Positions 38,613 to 48,785 of a DNA stretch of 64,000 nucleotides are shown one piece after another. Location: positions 3,189,012-3,253,011 of the forward strand of contig NZ_JAQLOI010000001.1 of NCBI RefSeq assembly GCF_028204155.1, in the 5' to 3' direction. The notes below the pieces were generated by a model. It saw nothing but the letters and a program-made list of their open reading frames with translations, made no database searches and was not told the origin of the DNA. Position numbers and translations under genes: made by a program. Every line of letters starts with the position of its first letter. Position 1 is the stretch's first letter. Source of the stretch: Vibrio algarum (GTDB lineage: Bacteria > Pseudomonadota > Gammaproteobacteria > Enterobacterales > Vibrionaceae).

Positions 38613-39239
38613 GTGAGTTTTTGGATTATGTTCCAAGGTTTTGGGCTAGGTGCGAGTATGATAATTCCCATTGGTGCGCAGAATGCTTATGTTCTAAATC
38701 AGGGTATAAAAAGAAATTATCATCTAACCACCGCAACACTTTGCAGTTTAATAGACGCTTTATTAATCTCGCTCGGGGTCTTTGGCGGTGGTGCCATTTT
38801 GTCTCAAAATGAACTTTTACTAAGTACTGTAACGGTTGGCGGTATCGCTTTTCTTACATTTTATGGTTATTTATCCCTTAAAAGTGCATTTAGTTCTCAA
38901 ACCGAAAAACTAGATGTTAATGCCATCACCAAAAGTCGGCGCAGCGTCATCCTAAGTGTGCTCGCGGTATCCCTACTCAATCCACATGTCTATTTAGACA
39001 CGGTTGTTGTACTTGGGTCCATTGGTGGTCAATTTGAAGGAAACGATAGAATATCTTTTGCTATTGGTACAATGGCCGCCTCTTTTGTCTGGTTTTATGC
39101 CTTGTCGATTTCTGCTGCTAAGCTTGCAACAACATTGTCAAAGCCTAGAGTAAAAGCCGGCATAGACATTGGTGTTGCTCTCATTATGTTCTTGATCGCC
39201 GCCTCTCTTGCCAAAGAGCTTATCACTCAATATTTTTAA
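38613..39239 (+). CDS. argO: Arginine exporter ArgO
   Basis: A 208-residue LysE/ArgO-family membrane exporter with about six transmembrane helices. The N-terminal MIIPIGAQNAYVLNQG and the NPHVYLDTVVVLGSIG segment are typical. It exports L-arginine (and canavanine) in E. coli. The divergent argP gene and the A+T-rich 116-bp spacer suggest ArgP control. A heptamer tandem array starts 17 bp after its stop codon. Confidence 0.93.
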   Translation: MSFWIMFQGFGLGASMIIPIGAQNAYVLNQGIKRNYHLTTATLCSLIDALLISLGVFGGGAILSQNELLLSTVTVGGIAFLTFYGYLSLKSAFSSQTEKLDVNAITKSRRSVILSVLAVSLLNPHVYLDTVVVLGSIGGQFEGNDRISFAIGTMAASFVWFYALSISAAKLATTLSKPRVKAGIDIGVALIMFLIAASLAKELITQYF

Positions 39240-39255
39240 CATGAACAATCCATAT

Positions 39256-39416
39256 CTTGAATCTTGAACCTTGAATCTTGAATCTTGAACCTTGAATCTT
39301 GAATCTTGAATCTTGAATCTTGAACCTTGAATCTTGAATCTTGAATCTTGAACCTTGAATCTTGAATCTTGAATCTTGAATCTTGAATCTTGAATCTTGA
39401 ATCTTGAATCTTGAAT
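39256..39416. repeat. Heptamer tandem array, 23 copies of CTTGAAY
   Basis: Exactly 23 uninterrupted 7-bp units: CTTGAAT in 19 copies and CTTGAAC in four (units 2, 5, 10 and 14); the last eight units are identical. It lies between convergent argO and mscS, and is followed by an A run and then a terminator. Because 21 bp is seven codons, the minus strand reads as an open frame of repeated IQDSRFK, which I regard as an artefact of the repeat. Confidence 0.97.
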
Positions 39417-39535
39417 AAAAAAATGCCTTTTAAAAATACCAATGCAAATCGTTTTTTCTAGATTCGAGAAGCGAAGCGCTCAAGACTCTAATCCCATTCA
39501 CATCAATTTTTAACTAAAAAAACCCCAACTTGGGG

Positions 39536-39560
39536 TTTTTTATGACAATTATGACGATGA
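39536..39560. terminator. Terminator between argO/heptamer array and mscS
   Basis: A-run, ACCCCAA, CTTGGGGT, T-run: a compact hairpin that works on both strands, just after the mscS stop codon at 39562. Confidence 0.85.
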
Positions 39561-39561
39561 C

Positions 39562-40422
39562 TTAATCAGCTTTATTAAGGTGAACATCCATTTGCGGGAA
39601 TGGAATTTCAATACCTTCTTTGTCCAACTCTTCTTTGATAGCTTGAAGAGTATCAAAATACACTCCCCAATAGTCAGCGGTGCGACACCAAGGACGAACA
39701 ACAAAATTAACAGAAGAATCCGCAAGAGCGACTACACCAACGGTGATTCCAGGCTCTTTCAAAATACGCTCATCAGCTTCCAGAACTCGCGTGATGACTT
39801 CTTTCGTCTTCTGAAGATCTGCGCTGTAAGAGACACCGATAACATGATCTACACGACGAGTATCATGATGAGAATAGTTAACAATTGCGCCACCAATTAC
39901 GCCACCATTAGGAACAACAACCATCTTATTATCTGGTGTAGTTAATACCGTCTGAAAGATTTGGATAGAACTTACTGAACCTGCTACTCCACCGATTTCA
40001 ACATAATCACCCGATTTAAATGGACGGAAAGCAACAATCAATACACCTGCAGCAAAGTTAGAAAGAGACCCTTGCAGAGCTAAACCAACCGCTAAACCAG
40101 CCGCACCGATAACGGCAACAACAGAAGCCGTTTGAACGCCAAGTCGTCCTAATGCTGCTATTAATACGATTACAAAAAGCAGGTAACGCACTAATGCATG
40201 AACAAAATCGACAACGGCTTTATCCATCTCTTTTTTATTCAGTACTTTAGCAACGCTATTTGCAATAGCTTTTACAATAATATTACCTATAAATAGAATC
40301 AGAACCGCGGAAATAATATTTACACCATACTGAATTAATAGCTCTGAATTATTTGTAAACCATTGCTCTGCCATAGAGAAAGTATCGGCTACTTCCGCAA
40401 CCACTGTGTCTTCACTCGCCAT
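39562..40422 (-). CDS. mscS: Small-conductance mechanosensitive channel MscS
   Basis: A 286-residue channel that opens on membrane tension to relieve hypo-osmotic shock. Three transmembrane segments lie in the first about 130 residues, the third being the Gly/Ala-rich pore helix (GLAVGLALQGSLSNFAAG). The cytoplasmic beta domain contains FKSGDYVEIGGVAGSV. Length equals E. coli MscS. Position next to fbaA and argO is conserved. Confidence 0.95.
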   Translation of the reverse strand: MASEDTVVAEVADTFSMAEQWFTNNSELLIQYGVNIISAVLILFIGNIIVKAIANSVAKVLNKKEMDKAVVDFVHALVRYLLFVIVLIAALGRLGVQTASVVAVIGAAGLAVGLALQGSLSNFAAGVLIVAFRPFKSGDYVEIGGVAGSVSSIQIFQTVLTTPDNKMVVVPNGGVIGGAIVNYSHHDTRRVDHVIGVSYSADLQKTKEVITRVLEADERILKEPGITVGVVALADSSVNFVVRPWCRTADYWGVYFDTLQAIKEELDKEGIEIPFPQMDVHLNKAD

Positions 40423-40835
40423 CTATATATCCTCAAAATTTTAATATTAACTTCCATCTGTACCACAGCCTTAACATCCACTGCACCACATTATCTTCTG
40501 TCACTACATAGTAAAAATATTAAAGGTCATAAGCCAAGTTACACATTTTTCACCAAAAATAATAACTCGTTAAGTTTACTACCGAATATTCTTATACAGA
40601 GCAATACGATAGCGTACGAAGTACCACAAAATCCAGTGTATTAAATAAGAAATAAACTAAATATTCGGAATACTTAACGCCCACGACCTATAAGACCAAC
40701 TTATACAAAGGAGAAGATAACTATTAAATTATTATTTTCATAGGGTTACAGAGTGGAATGTGTATCTTATTTAAGAGAGAAGGTGATTTTGAGGGTATTC
40801 GTTCGGTATTACATCACCGCATTGATTTTTTGACA
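40423..40835. other. mscS-fbaA intergenic region
   Basis: About 410 bp, A+T-rich, holding the mscS promoter (minus strand). The only long frame in it is not gene-like. I see no repeat or known RNA motif apart from the fbaA terminator at its right end. Confidence 0.5.
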
Positions 40836-40866
40836 TAAAAAAACCGCTCTTTAAGAGCGGTTTTTC
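40836..40866. terminator. fbaA terminator
   Basis: A-run, CCGCTCTT, AAGAGCGG, T-run: a strong hairpin 18 nt past the fbaA stop, symmetrical enough to act on both strands. Confidence 0.88.
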
Positions 40867-40883
40867 TCAACAAGAAGGACGAA

Positions 40884-41960
<1,077 letters not shown>

Positions 41961-42072
41961 GGAATGAGTCCTATTTTCTGTCGTTTTAAATTAATTTCTT
42001 ACAAATTTGCAATCGTTTGCTCATAACGCGCACGGCATTCTAACAATAAATAGCCAGCATCAGCAAACAGAA

Positions 42073-42095
42073 AGGCGGGAGTATTTTCCCGCCTC
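42073..42095 (-). terminator. Hairpin between pgk and fbaA
   Basis: A G+C-rich stem (GGCGGGA with TCCCGCC) just after the pgk stop. The following T tract is poor, so it may be a partial terminator or a processing/stability hairpin that lets fbaA be expressed separately from pgk. Confidence 0.6.
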
Positions 42096-42104
42096 TTTAA
42101 ATCA

Positions 42105-43268
42105 TTATGCTTTAGCACGCTCTTCAAGCATTGCTACAGCAGGAAGTACTTTGCCTTCAACAAACTCAAGGAACGCACCACCACCAGTTGAGATGTAAGA
42201 TACGTCGGCTTTAATACCGAATTTGTCGATTGCAGCCAGAGTATCACCACCACCAGCTACAGAGAAACCTTCTGAATCAGCAATTGCTTTTGAGATACCA
42301 GCTGTACCAGCTTCAAAGTTTTTGAATTCGAATACGCCAACAGGTCCGTTCCAAAGAATCGTTTTAGCATTACCGATAATTTCAGCAAGTGCCGCTGTTG
42401 AATCTGGGCCAAGGTCGAAAATCATGTCGTCGTCTTGTACATCAGCAACATTTTTGATTTCTGCTTCAGCATTTTCATCAAACGCTTTTGCACAAGCAAC
42501 ATCTGTTGCTACTGGAATAGAACACTCTTTCATTAGCTTCTGAGCCGTTTCAACAAGGTCTGCTTCATAAAGAGACTTACCTACATTGTGGCCTTCAGCA
42601 GCGATAAATGTATTCGCGATACCACCACCAACAACAAGTTGATCGGCAATTTTAGATAGTGACTCAAGAACAGTCAGTTTAGTAGAAACCTTAGAACCAC
42701 CAACGATAGCAACAAGCGGACGTGCAGGGTTGTCCATTGCTTTTCCTAGAGCTTCTAATTCAGCAGCAAGTAGAGGACCAGCACAAGCAACTGGAGCGTT
42801 AGTACCAACACCATGAGTTGAAGCTTGAGCACGGTGAGCCGTACCAAATGCATCCATTACGAATACGTCACAAAGCGCTGCATATTTCTTAGAAAGCTCT
42901 TCTTCGTTTTTCTTCTCGCCTTTGTTAAAGCGAACGTTTTCAAGAACAACAAGTTCACCGGTGTTTAGCTCAAGACCATCTAAGTAGTCTTTTGCTAATT
43001 TCACTTCACAATCAAGAGCATCGTTTAGATAATTAACTACAGGTGCTAGAGAGAACTCTTCAGCGTATTCACCTTCTGTAGGGCGACCTAGGTGAGAAGT
43101 AACCATTACTTTAGCGCCAGCTTCTAGGCATAGCTTAATAGTAGGAAGTGATGCAAGAATACGTGCATCTGAAGTTACTTTGCCATTTTTTACTGGTACG
43201 TTTAGGTCAGCACGGATAAATACACGTTTACCTGCTAGATCCAGGTCAGTCATCTTGATTACAGACAT
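42105..43268 (-). CDS. pgk: Phosphoglycerate kinase
   Basis: A 387-residue glycolytic kinase transferring phosphate from 1,3-bisphosphoglycerate to ADP. The N-terminal substrate site FIRADLNVPVKNG and the C-terminal nucleotide site GGGDTLAAI are visible. Length equals E. coli Pgk. It lies 135 bp after epd on the same strand. Confidence 0.98.
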   Translation of the reverse strand: MSVIKMTDLDLAGKRVFIRADLNVPVKNGKVTSDARILASLPTIKLCLEAGAKVMVTSHLGRPTEGEYAEEFSLAPVVNYLNDALDCEVKLAKDYLDGLELNTGELVVLENVRFNKGEKKNEEELSKKYAALCDVFVMDAFGTAHRAQASTHGVGTNAPVACAGPLLAAELEALGKAMDNPARPLVAIVGGSKVSTKLTVLESLSKIADQLVVGGGIANTFIAAEGHNVGKSLYEADLVETAQKLMKECSIPVATDVACAKAFDENAEAEIKNVADVQDDDMIFDLGPDSTAALAEIIGNAKTILWNGPVGVFEFKNFEAGTAGISKAIADSEGFSVAGGGDTLAAIDKFGIKADVSYISTGGGAFLEFVEGKVLPAVAMLEERAKA

Positions 43269-43403
43269 GGTTTGTCCTCTCGATTTATAAATTAAGAAAG
43301 TTTATTTAGCCCGGTATTGTACCGAACTTAGAAATTCTTTAACTGTTGCTTAGATGTATATAATAGCAATTTATTTCACAGGGTAAATAAATTATTTTTT
43401 ATA

Positions 43404-44432
43404 CTATTTCTCGCATGAATGCATTACAACAGCAGTGTCTAGCATTCTATTGGCGAAACCCCATTCGTTGTCACACCAAACAAGCATTTTTACTAGACGA
43501 CCATCACTAACCCTAGTTTGCGTTCCATCCACAATTGCACTGTGTGAATCATGATTAAAGTCGATCGAAACTAATGGTTTTTCAGTATAGTCAACAATGT
43601 GACGTAATGTACACTGAGATGCCTCTATGATGGTTTGATTTACGTCATTAACTTTCACTTTTGTGTTAATTGTGACGCTTAAATCCATTGCTGTCACATT
43701 TACTGTGGGTACTCGTACCGAAATCGCTTCAAATTTGTTGGAAAATTTCGGAAATATTCTTTCAATCCCTTTATGAAGTTTTGTATCTACAGGAATGATT
43801 GACTGACTAGCAGAACGGGTTCTTCTTAAATCAGGATGGTAAGCATCAATCACTTGTTGGTCGTTCATTGACGAATGGATCGTAGTGATAGTGCCAGAAT
43901 CGATTCCAAACGCCTCATCTAACACCTTAATGATCGGTACAATACAGTTAGTTGTACAGGAGCCGTTTGAAACGATATTGTGCTTTTTCAATAATGTCTC
44001 ATGATTGACACCATAAATAATCGTATTGTCGAGATCATTTGCACCAGGGTGAGAGAACAACACCTTTTTCGAACCAGCAGCAATATGTTTGAGTCCATCA
44101 TCTCTATTACCATATACGCCTGTACAATCTAAAACGATATCAACGTGTAGATCTCGCCATGGTAATAATTCAATATCCGCTAAGTGAAGAATTCTAACCG
44201 AGTCAAACTCACCATTTTCATGATGAATAAAGAGGTGTTCTTGATCGTTAGATATTTTTTTACCAAAGCGCCCATGACTCGTATCGTATTGAAGAAGATG
44301 CGCCATCGCATCGGGTAGTGCTAATTCATTAACAGCAACTATCTGAATATGAGAGTTTTTTCCACTCTCATATAAGGCTCTCAGCACATTACGGCCTATC
44401 CTGCCAAAACCATTAATCGCTATTTTTAGCAT
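43404..44432 (-). CDS. epd: D-erythrose-4-phosphate dehydrogenase
   Basis: A 342-residue GapA-like dehydrogenase that oxidises erythrose 4-phosphate in the deoxyxylulose-dependent vitamin B6 pathway, so it feeds PdxJ encoded earlier in the window. I start at MLKIAINGFGRIGRNV (44432). The frame stays open 35 codons further up, across the tktA terminator, which argues against an earlier start. The catalytic Cys is in SNGSCTTNCIVP. The sequence looks less codon-biased than its neighbour pgk. Confidence 0.93.
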   Translation of the reverse strand: MLKIAINGFGRIGRNVLRALYESGKNSHIQIVAVNELALPDAMAHLLQYDTSHGRFGKKISNDQEHLFIHHENGEFDSVRILHLADIELLPWRDLHVDIVLDCTGVYGNRDDGLKHIAAGSKKVLFSHPGANDLDNTIIYGVNHETLLKKHNIVSNGSCTTNCIVPIIKVLDEAFGIDSGTITTIHSSMNDQQVIDAYHPDLRRTRSASQSIIPVDTKLHKGIERIFPKFSNKFEAISVRVPTVNVTAMDLSVTINTKVKVNDVNQTIIEASQCTLRHIVDYTEKPLVSIDFNHDSHSAIVDGTQTRVSDGRLVKMLVWCDNEWGFANRMLDTAVVMHSCEK

Positions 44433-44497
44433 CAACGTTACTCTCATCCTTTTTATTTGAAGAAAGATAATACTGTATATAAATAAAAATGCATGTG

Positions 44498-44530
44498 TAA
44501 AAAAACCGAGCTTGAGCTCGGTTTTTTTAT
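44498..44530. terminator. tktA terminator (between tktA and epd)
   Basis: A-run, ACCGAGCTT, GAGCTCGGT, T-run. It lies 41 bp past the tktA stop codon and can act on both strands; epd must then have its own promoter in the following 65 bp. Confidence 0.88.
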
Positions 44531-44570
44531 TTACCAACTCTTGTTACAATAGTGGCTTCTCAACGAGTTA

Positions 44571-46568
44571 TTACGCAAGCACTTCGTTCGCGGCTTTAAC
44601 TACGTTCTCAACTGTAAAGCCGAACATCTTAAATAGTTCGTCTGCTGGCGCTGATTCACCAAAGGTGCTCATACCGATAACACGTCCGTCAAAACCAACG
44701 TACTTGTACCAGAAGTCAGCAATACCTGCTTCAACAGCAACACGTGCTCTCACGTCAGCAGGAAGTACTGCTTCACGGTAAGCCGCATCTTGCTTATCAA
44801 ATACATCCGTAGCAGGCATAGAAACAACACGTACTTTCTTGCCGTCAGCCGTCAGTTGCGCCGCCGCTGCAACGACTAATTCAACTTCAGAGCCAGTGGC
44901 AATAAGAATAAGCTCTGGCGTACCATCACAATCTTTCAGTACGTATCCACCTTTCGCAATGTCAGCCACTTGAGCGGCATCACGCTCTTGCTGTGCGAGG
45001 TTTTGACGAGAGAAAATAAGTGACGTAGGGCCATCTTTACGCTCGATTGCAAATTTCCACGCTACAGCCGATTCCACTTGGTCACATGGACGCCATGTGC
45101 TCATGTTTGGCGTTAAACGCAGTGATGAAACTTGCTCTACAGGTTGGTGCGTTGGACCATCTTCACCTAAACCAATGGAATCGTGCGTATACACCTGGAT
45201 GTTTTGCACTTTCATCAGTGCAGCCATACGAAGTGCGTTACGAGCGTATTCCATAAACATTAGGAAGGTGGCACCGTAAGGAACAAAACCGCCATGAAGG
45301 GCTAAACCGTTCATGATAGCGGTCATACCAAACTCACGTACACCGTAGTGAATGTAGTTACCTGAAGCGTCTTCTGGTGTGATGGACTTAGAGCCAGACC
45401 ACATGGTGAGATTTGACGGTGCAAGGTCCGCAGAACCACCCATAAACTCAGGAAGCATAGTACCAAACGCTTCTAAAGCATTTTGAGACGCTTTACGTGA
45501 CGCTATGTTTGCAGGGTTTGCTTGAAGGTCAGCAATGATTTGAGACGTTTTTGCTTCCCATTCTGCTGGTAGTTCGCCATTTATGCGACGTTTGAATTCA
45601 GCTGCAAGCTCTGGATATGCTGCTTCATAAGCTGCAAATTTCTCGTTCCACGTCGCTTCCTTAGTTGCGCCTGCTTCTTTTGCAGACCATTGCGCATAGA
45701 TTTCCGACGGAATTTCAAAAGGACCATACTCCCAACCCAGTGCTTTACGTGTTGCAGCGATTTCGTCTGCGCCTAGCGGTGCACCGTGGCAATCGTGAGA
45801 GCCTGATTTGTTAGGAGAACCAAAACCGATAACGGTTTTAGTACAGATAAGCGTTGGTTTGCCAGTTTCTGCTTTTGCTGCTTCAATAGCCGCATTGATA
45901 GCGGCGGCATCGTGACCGTCAACCGCTGGAATAACATGCCAGCCGTAGGCTTCGAAACGCTTAGGTGTGTCGTCAGAGAACCAACCTTCTACTTCACCAT
46001 CAATTGAGATGCCATTGTCATCCCAAAACGCGATAAGTTTACCAAGGCCTAAAGTACCCGCAAGAGAACATGCTTCGTGAGAAATACCTTCCATTAGACA
46101 GCCATCACCCATAAACACATAAGTGTTATGGTCAACAACGTCATGGCCTTCTTGGTTAAACTGAGCCGCTAATGACTTTTCCGCCAGTGCCATACCAACC
46201 GCGTTAGTGATACCTTGGCCTAGTGGGCCAGTGGTTGTTTCAACACCCGGTGCATAACCATATTCTGGGTGACCCGGTGTTTTAGAGTGCAATTGACGAA
46301 AGTTTTTCAGATCCTCAATTGAAAGATCGTAACCAGTGAGGTGAAGCAGGGAGTAAATCAGCATTGAGCCGTGGCCGTTAGAAAGAATAAAACGGTCGCG
46401 GTCAGCCCACTCTGGGTTTTGTGGGTTATGGTTTAGGTGGCCACGCCAAAGTACTTCGGCAATGTCAGCCATACCCATAGGTGCGCCTGGGTGACCTGAG
46501 TTGGCTTGTTGAACACCGTCCATGCTAAGGGCACGGATTGCATTTGCTAATTCTTGTTGGGAAGGCAT
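44571..46568 (-). CDS. tktA: Transketolase
   Basis: A 665-residue thiamine-diphosphate enzyme of the pentose phosphate pathway. The ThDP motif begins GDGCLMEGISHEACSLAG (about residue 155), and the C-terminal GSADLAPSNLT and RQNLAQQE regions are complete. It is the source of erythrose 4-phosphate used by Epd next door. It is divergent from metK across 364 bp. Confidence 0.97.
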   Translation of the reverse strand: MPSQQELANAIRALSMDGVQQANSGHPGAPMGMADIAEVLWRGHLNHNPQNPEWADRDRFILSNGHGSMLIYSLLHLTGYDLSIEDLKNFRQLHSKTPGHPEYGYAPGVETTTGPLGQGITNAVGMALAEKSLAAQFNQEGHDVVDHNTYVFMGDGCLMEGISHEACSLAGTLGLGKLIAFWDDNGISIDGEVEGWFSDDTPKRFEAYGWHVIPAVDGHDAAAINAAIEAAKAETGKPTLICTKTVIGFGSPNKSGSHDCHGAPLGADEIAATRKALGWEYGPFEIPSEIYAQWSAKEAGATKEATWNEKFAAYEAAYPELAAEFKRRINGELPAEWEAKTSQIIADLQANPANIASRKASQNALEAFGTMLPEFMGGSADLAPSNLTMWSGSKSITPEDASGNYIHYGVREFGMTAIMNGLALHGGFVPYGATFLMFMEYARNALRMAALMKVQNIQVYTHDSIGLGEDGPTHQPVEQVSSLRLTPNMSTWRPCDQVESAVAWKFAIERKDGPTSLIFSRQNLAQQERDAAQVADIAKGGYVLKDCDGTPELILIATGSEVELVVAAAAQLTADGKKVRVVSMPATDVFDKQDAAYREAVLPADVRARVAVEAGIADFWYKYVGFDGRVIGMSTFGESAPADELFKMFGFTVENVVKAANEVLA

Positions 46569-46815
46569 GTCTGCTCCTGAGTAGATACGCGAATTCGATA
46601 ATTAGGGTAATCGCTAGTTAACCTGAACTATGGTTAATTAATAGCGGCGCTATTCTCTCAAAGCGAAATTAGGACTGCAATCGATTTCCTTATCGATTAT
46701 TCACGAACATTTAACACTTTTTGATGAAAATAATTTTATTTGCCTAAATTTACATTCATTCAGTCTATGATCTCGCTCAGAAAAAACTTGTAATTTGAAC
46801 TCCAAATACTAAAAT

Positions 46816-46831
46816 AGACGTCTAGATGTAG
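46816..46831. promoter_or_regulatory. MetJ operator (met boxes) upstream of metK
   Basis: A perfect met box AGACGTCT is followed directly by a second, degenerate box AGATGTAG, and weaker similarity continues. Tandem 8-bp met boxes are the known operators of the MetJ-SAM repressor. They lie about 100 bp before metK, whose product makes the co-repressor S-adenosylmethionine. Confidence 0.75.
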
Positions 46832-46932
46832 AAACGCCCATTTGCAATGTCGTTTTTACACACTGATTATTTTATTTTTTAGAGATGCATTTTTGCATCT
46901 TTTTTTAACGTTTTAATACGGAGCTATCTACT

Positions 46933-48084
46933 ATGGCTAAGCACCTGTTTACTTCTGAATCAGTATCAGAAGGACACCCAGATAAAATCGCAGATCAGAT
47001 ATCAGACGCTGTTCTTGATGCAATTCTTGAACAAGATCCTAAAGCCCGTGTAGCTTGCGAAACTTACGTAAAAACTGGCATGGTTATGGTAGGTGGTGAA
47101 GTAACGACATCTGCTTGGGTTGATATTGAAGAAATCACGCGCCAAACCGTTCGTGAAATTGGTTATGTTGGTTCTGATATGGGTTTCGATGCGGACTCTT
47201 GTGCCGTACTAAACACTATTGGCAAACAGTCACCAGATATCAACCAAGGTGTTGATAAAGCCGACCCGAAAGACCAAGGCGCTGGTGATCAAGGTATTAT
47301 GTTTGGTTACGCAACAAACGAAACTGAAGTATTAATGCCAGCTCCTATTACTTATTCTCACCTGCTTGTTCAGAAACAAGCTGAAGTTCGTAAAAATGGA
47401 ACACTAAACTGGTTACGTCCAGACGCCAAAAGCCAAGTTACCTTTCAATATGAGCAAGGTAAAATTGTTGGTATTGATGCCGTTGTTCTTTCTACACAGC
47501 ATTGCGATTCTATTTCTACACCAGACCTACGTGAAGCCGTAATGGAAGAAATTATCAAGCCTGTTCTTCCTTCTGAGTGGTTAAACAAAGATACAAACTT
47601 CTTCATTAACCCAACGGGTCGTTTTGTTATTGGTGGTCCAATGGGTGACTGTGGTCTTACTGGCCGAAAAATCATCGTAGATACTTACGGTGGAGCTGCT
47701 CGTCACGGTGGCGGTGCATTTTCTGGTAAAGATCCATCAAAGGTTGACCGCAGTGCCGCTTATGCTGCCCGCTATGTTGCTAAGAATATTGTTGCTGCTG
47801 GTTTAGCAGATCGCTGTGAAATTCAGTTGTCCTACGCCATCGGTGTTGCCGATCCAACATCTATCATGGTAGAAACATTCGGAACTGAAAAAGTATCCCA
47901 CGATACTATCATTAGAGCGGTTCGTCAGTTCTTTGATCTCCGCCCATATGGTCTGCAAGAAATGCTGAACCTTCTTCAACCAATCTATAAGAAGACCGCC
48001 GCATACGGTCACTTTGGTCGCGAAGAGTTCCCGTGGGAAGCGACAGATAAAGCCGCGCTTCTACGTGATTTTGCAGGGCTGTGA
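46933..48084 (+). CDS. metK: S-adenosylmethionine synthase
   Basis: A 383-residue enzyme forming SAM from methionine and ATP. Signatures: GHPDKIADQISDA at the N-terminus, GAGDQGIMFGYA (about residue 115) and GGGAFSGKDPSKVDRSA (about residue 258). A GGAG ribosome binding site precedes the ATG. A strong terminator follows. Confidence 0.98.
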   Translation: MAKHLFTSESVSEGHPDKIADQISDAVLDAILEQDPKARVACETYVKTGMVMVGGEVTTSAWVDIEEITRQTVREIGYVGSDMGFDADSCAVLNTIGKQSPDINQGVDKADPKDQGAGDQGIMFGYATNETEVLMPAPITYSHLLVQKQAEVRKNGTLNWLRPDAKSQVTFQYEQGKIVGIDAVVLSTQHCDSISTPDLREAVMEEIIKPVLPSEWLNKDTNFFINPTGRFVIGGPMGDCGLTGRKIIVDTYGGAARHGGGAFSGKDPSKVDRSAAYAARYVAKNIVAAGLADRCEIQLSYAIGVADPTSIMVETFGTEKVSHDTIIRAVRQFFDLRPYGLQEMLNLLQPIYKKTAAYGHFGREEFPWEATDKAALLRDFAGL

Positions 48085-48123
48085 AATTCTAAATAGTAAC
48101 AAGGTAGAATTCGCCTTATAATT

Positions 48124-48154
48124 AACGCCTCAGATAATACTGAGGCGTTTTTTT
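48124..48154 (+). terminator. metK terminator
   Basis: A perfect 9-bp stem (AACGCCTCA with TGAGGCGTT), 8-nt loop and seven T. It ends just before the ribosome binding site of sprT, so sprT probably depends on read-through or on a promoter hidden in this short gap. Confidence 0.9.
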
Positions 48155-48166
48155 AGGAGTTAATTT

Positions 48167-48667
48167 TTGGGCAATATCGAACTTACTTATCAGGCACAAA
48201 AAGCATTGTCCCACCATGTTGCCACTGCCAATCAATATTTTGATCAAACATTTCCACTGCCAGAGCTCAACTTTAGATTAAGAGGGAAGGTAGCAGGAAA
48301 AGCTTATTTTCAAAATTGGGAAATTCGTCTTAATCCCATCCTCCTTAGCGAAAACACTGAGCAATTCCTGCAAGAGGTAATCCCGCATGAATTAGCTCAT
48401 TTAATTACTTTTCGTTTATTTGGCCGAGTTAGGCCTCATGGGAAAGAGTGGCAGAAAGTCATGGAACAAGTCTTTTCCCTCAATGCAAAAACCACACACA
48501 GCTTTGAAGTTACTTCCGTCCAAGGGCAAACCTTTGAATATCAGTGCAAATGTAACTCCTATCCACTTACTATTCGTCGCCACAACAAAGTTTTAAAAGG
48601 CAGTACACAGTACAGTTGTCGAGAATGCAAACAAGAATTAATTTATACGGGAATACAGCTATCCTAG
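48167..48667 (+). CDS. sprT: SprT family zinc metalloprotein
   Basis: A 166-residue SprT-like protein with the metalloprotease motif IPHELAHL (HExxH, about residues 69-73) and a C-terminal zinc ribbon (CKCN and CREC pairs). It starts with TTG, preceded by a good AGGAG site; there is no in-frame ATG until the middle of the protein. Its role in bacteria is not settled; SPRTN relatives cut DNA-protein crosslinks. In E. coli endA follows sprT, but here rsmE follows directly. Confidence 0.9.
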   Translation: MGNIELTYQAQKALSHHVATANQYFDQTFPLPELNFRLRGKVAGKAYFQNWEIRLNPILLSENTEQFLQEVIPHELAHLITFRLFGRVRPHGKEWQKVMEQVFSLNAKTTHSFEVTSVQGQTFEYQCKCNSYPLTIRRHNKVLKGSTQYSCRECKQELIYTGIQLS

Positions 48668-48785
48668 TGAGTTTGTTAGAACCAACGGGAATAGCTTAAG
48701 ATAAACAACCTAGCTTAAGGCCCTTGTTTTTTCGTCAGAATGCATCCATGTTATCAGCAGAAAATAATACTCAGGACCACCAACA

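Noticed and set aside
39256..39416. CRISPR array
   Set aside because: Units are 7 bp with no spacers; no cas genes in the window.
39236..39442. Minus-strand open frame of repeated IQDSRFK heptads
   Set aside because: It is just the 7-bp tandem repeat read in one frame (21 bp = 7 codons). No ribosome binding site, no family, and it would be open whatever its function.
44433..44537. N-terminal extension of Epd
   Set aside because: The extra 35 codons cross the tktA terminator and have no similarity to the family. The start at 44432 gives the expected Rossmann N-terminus.
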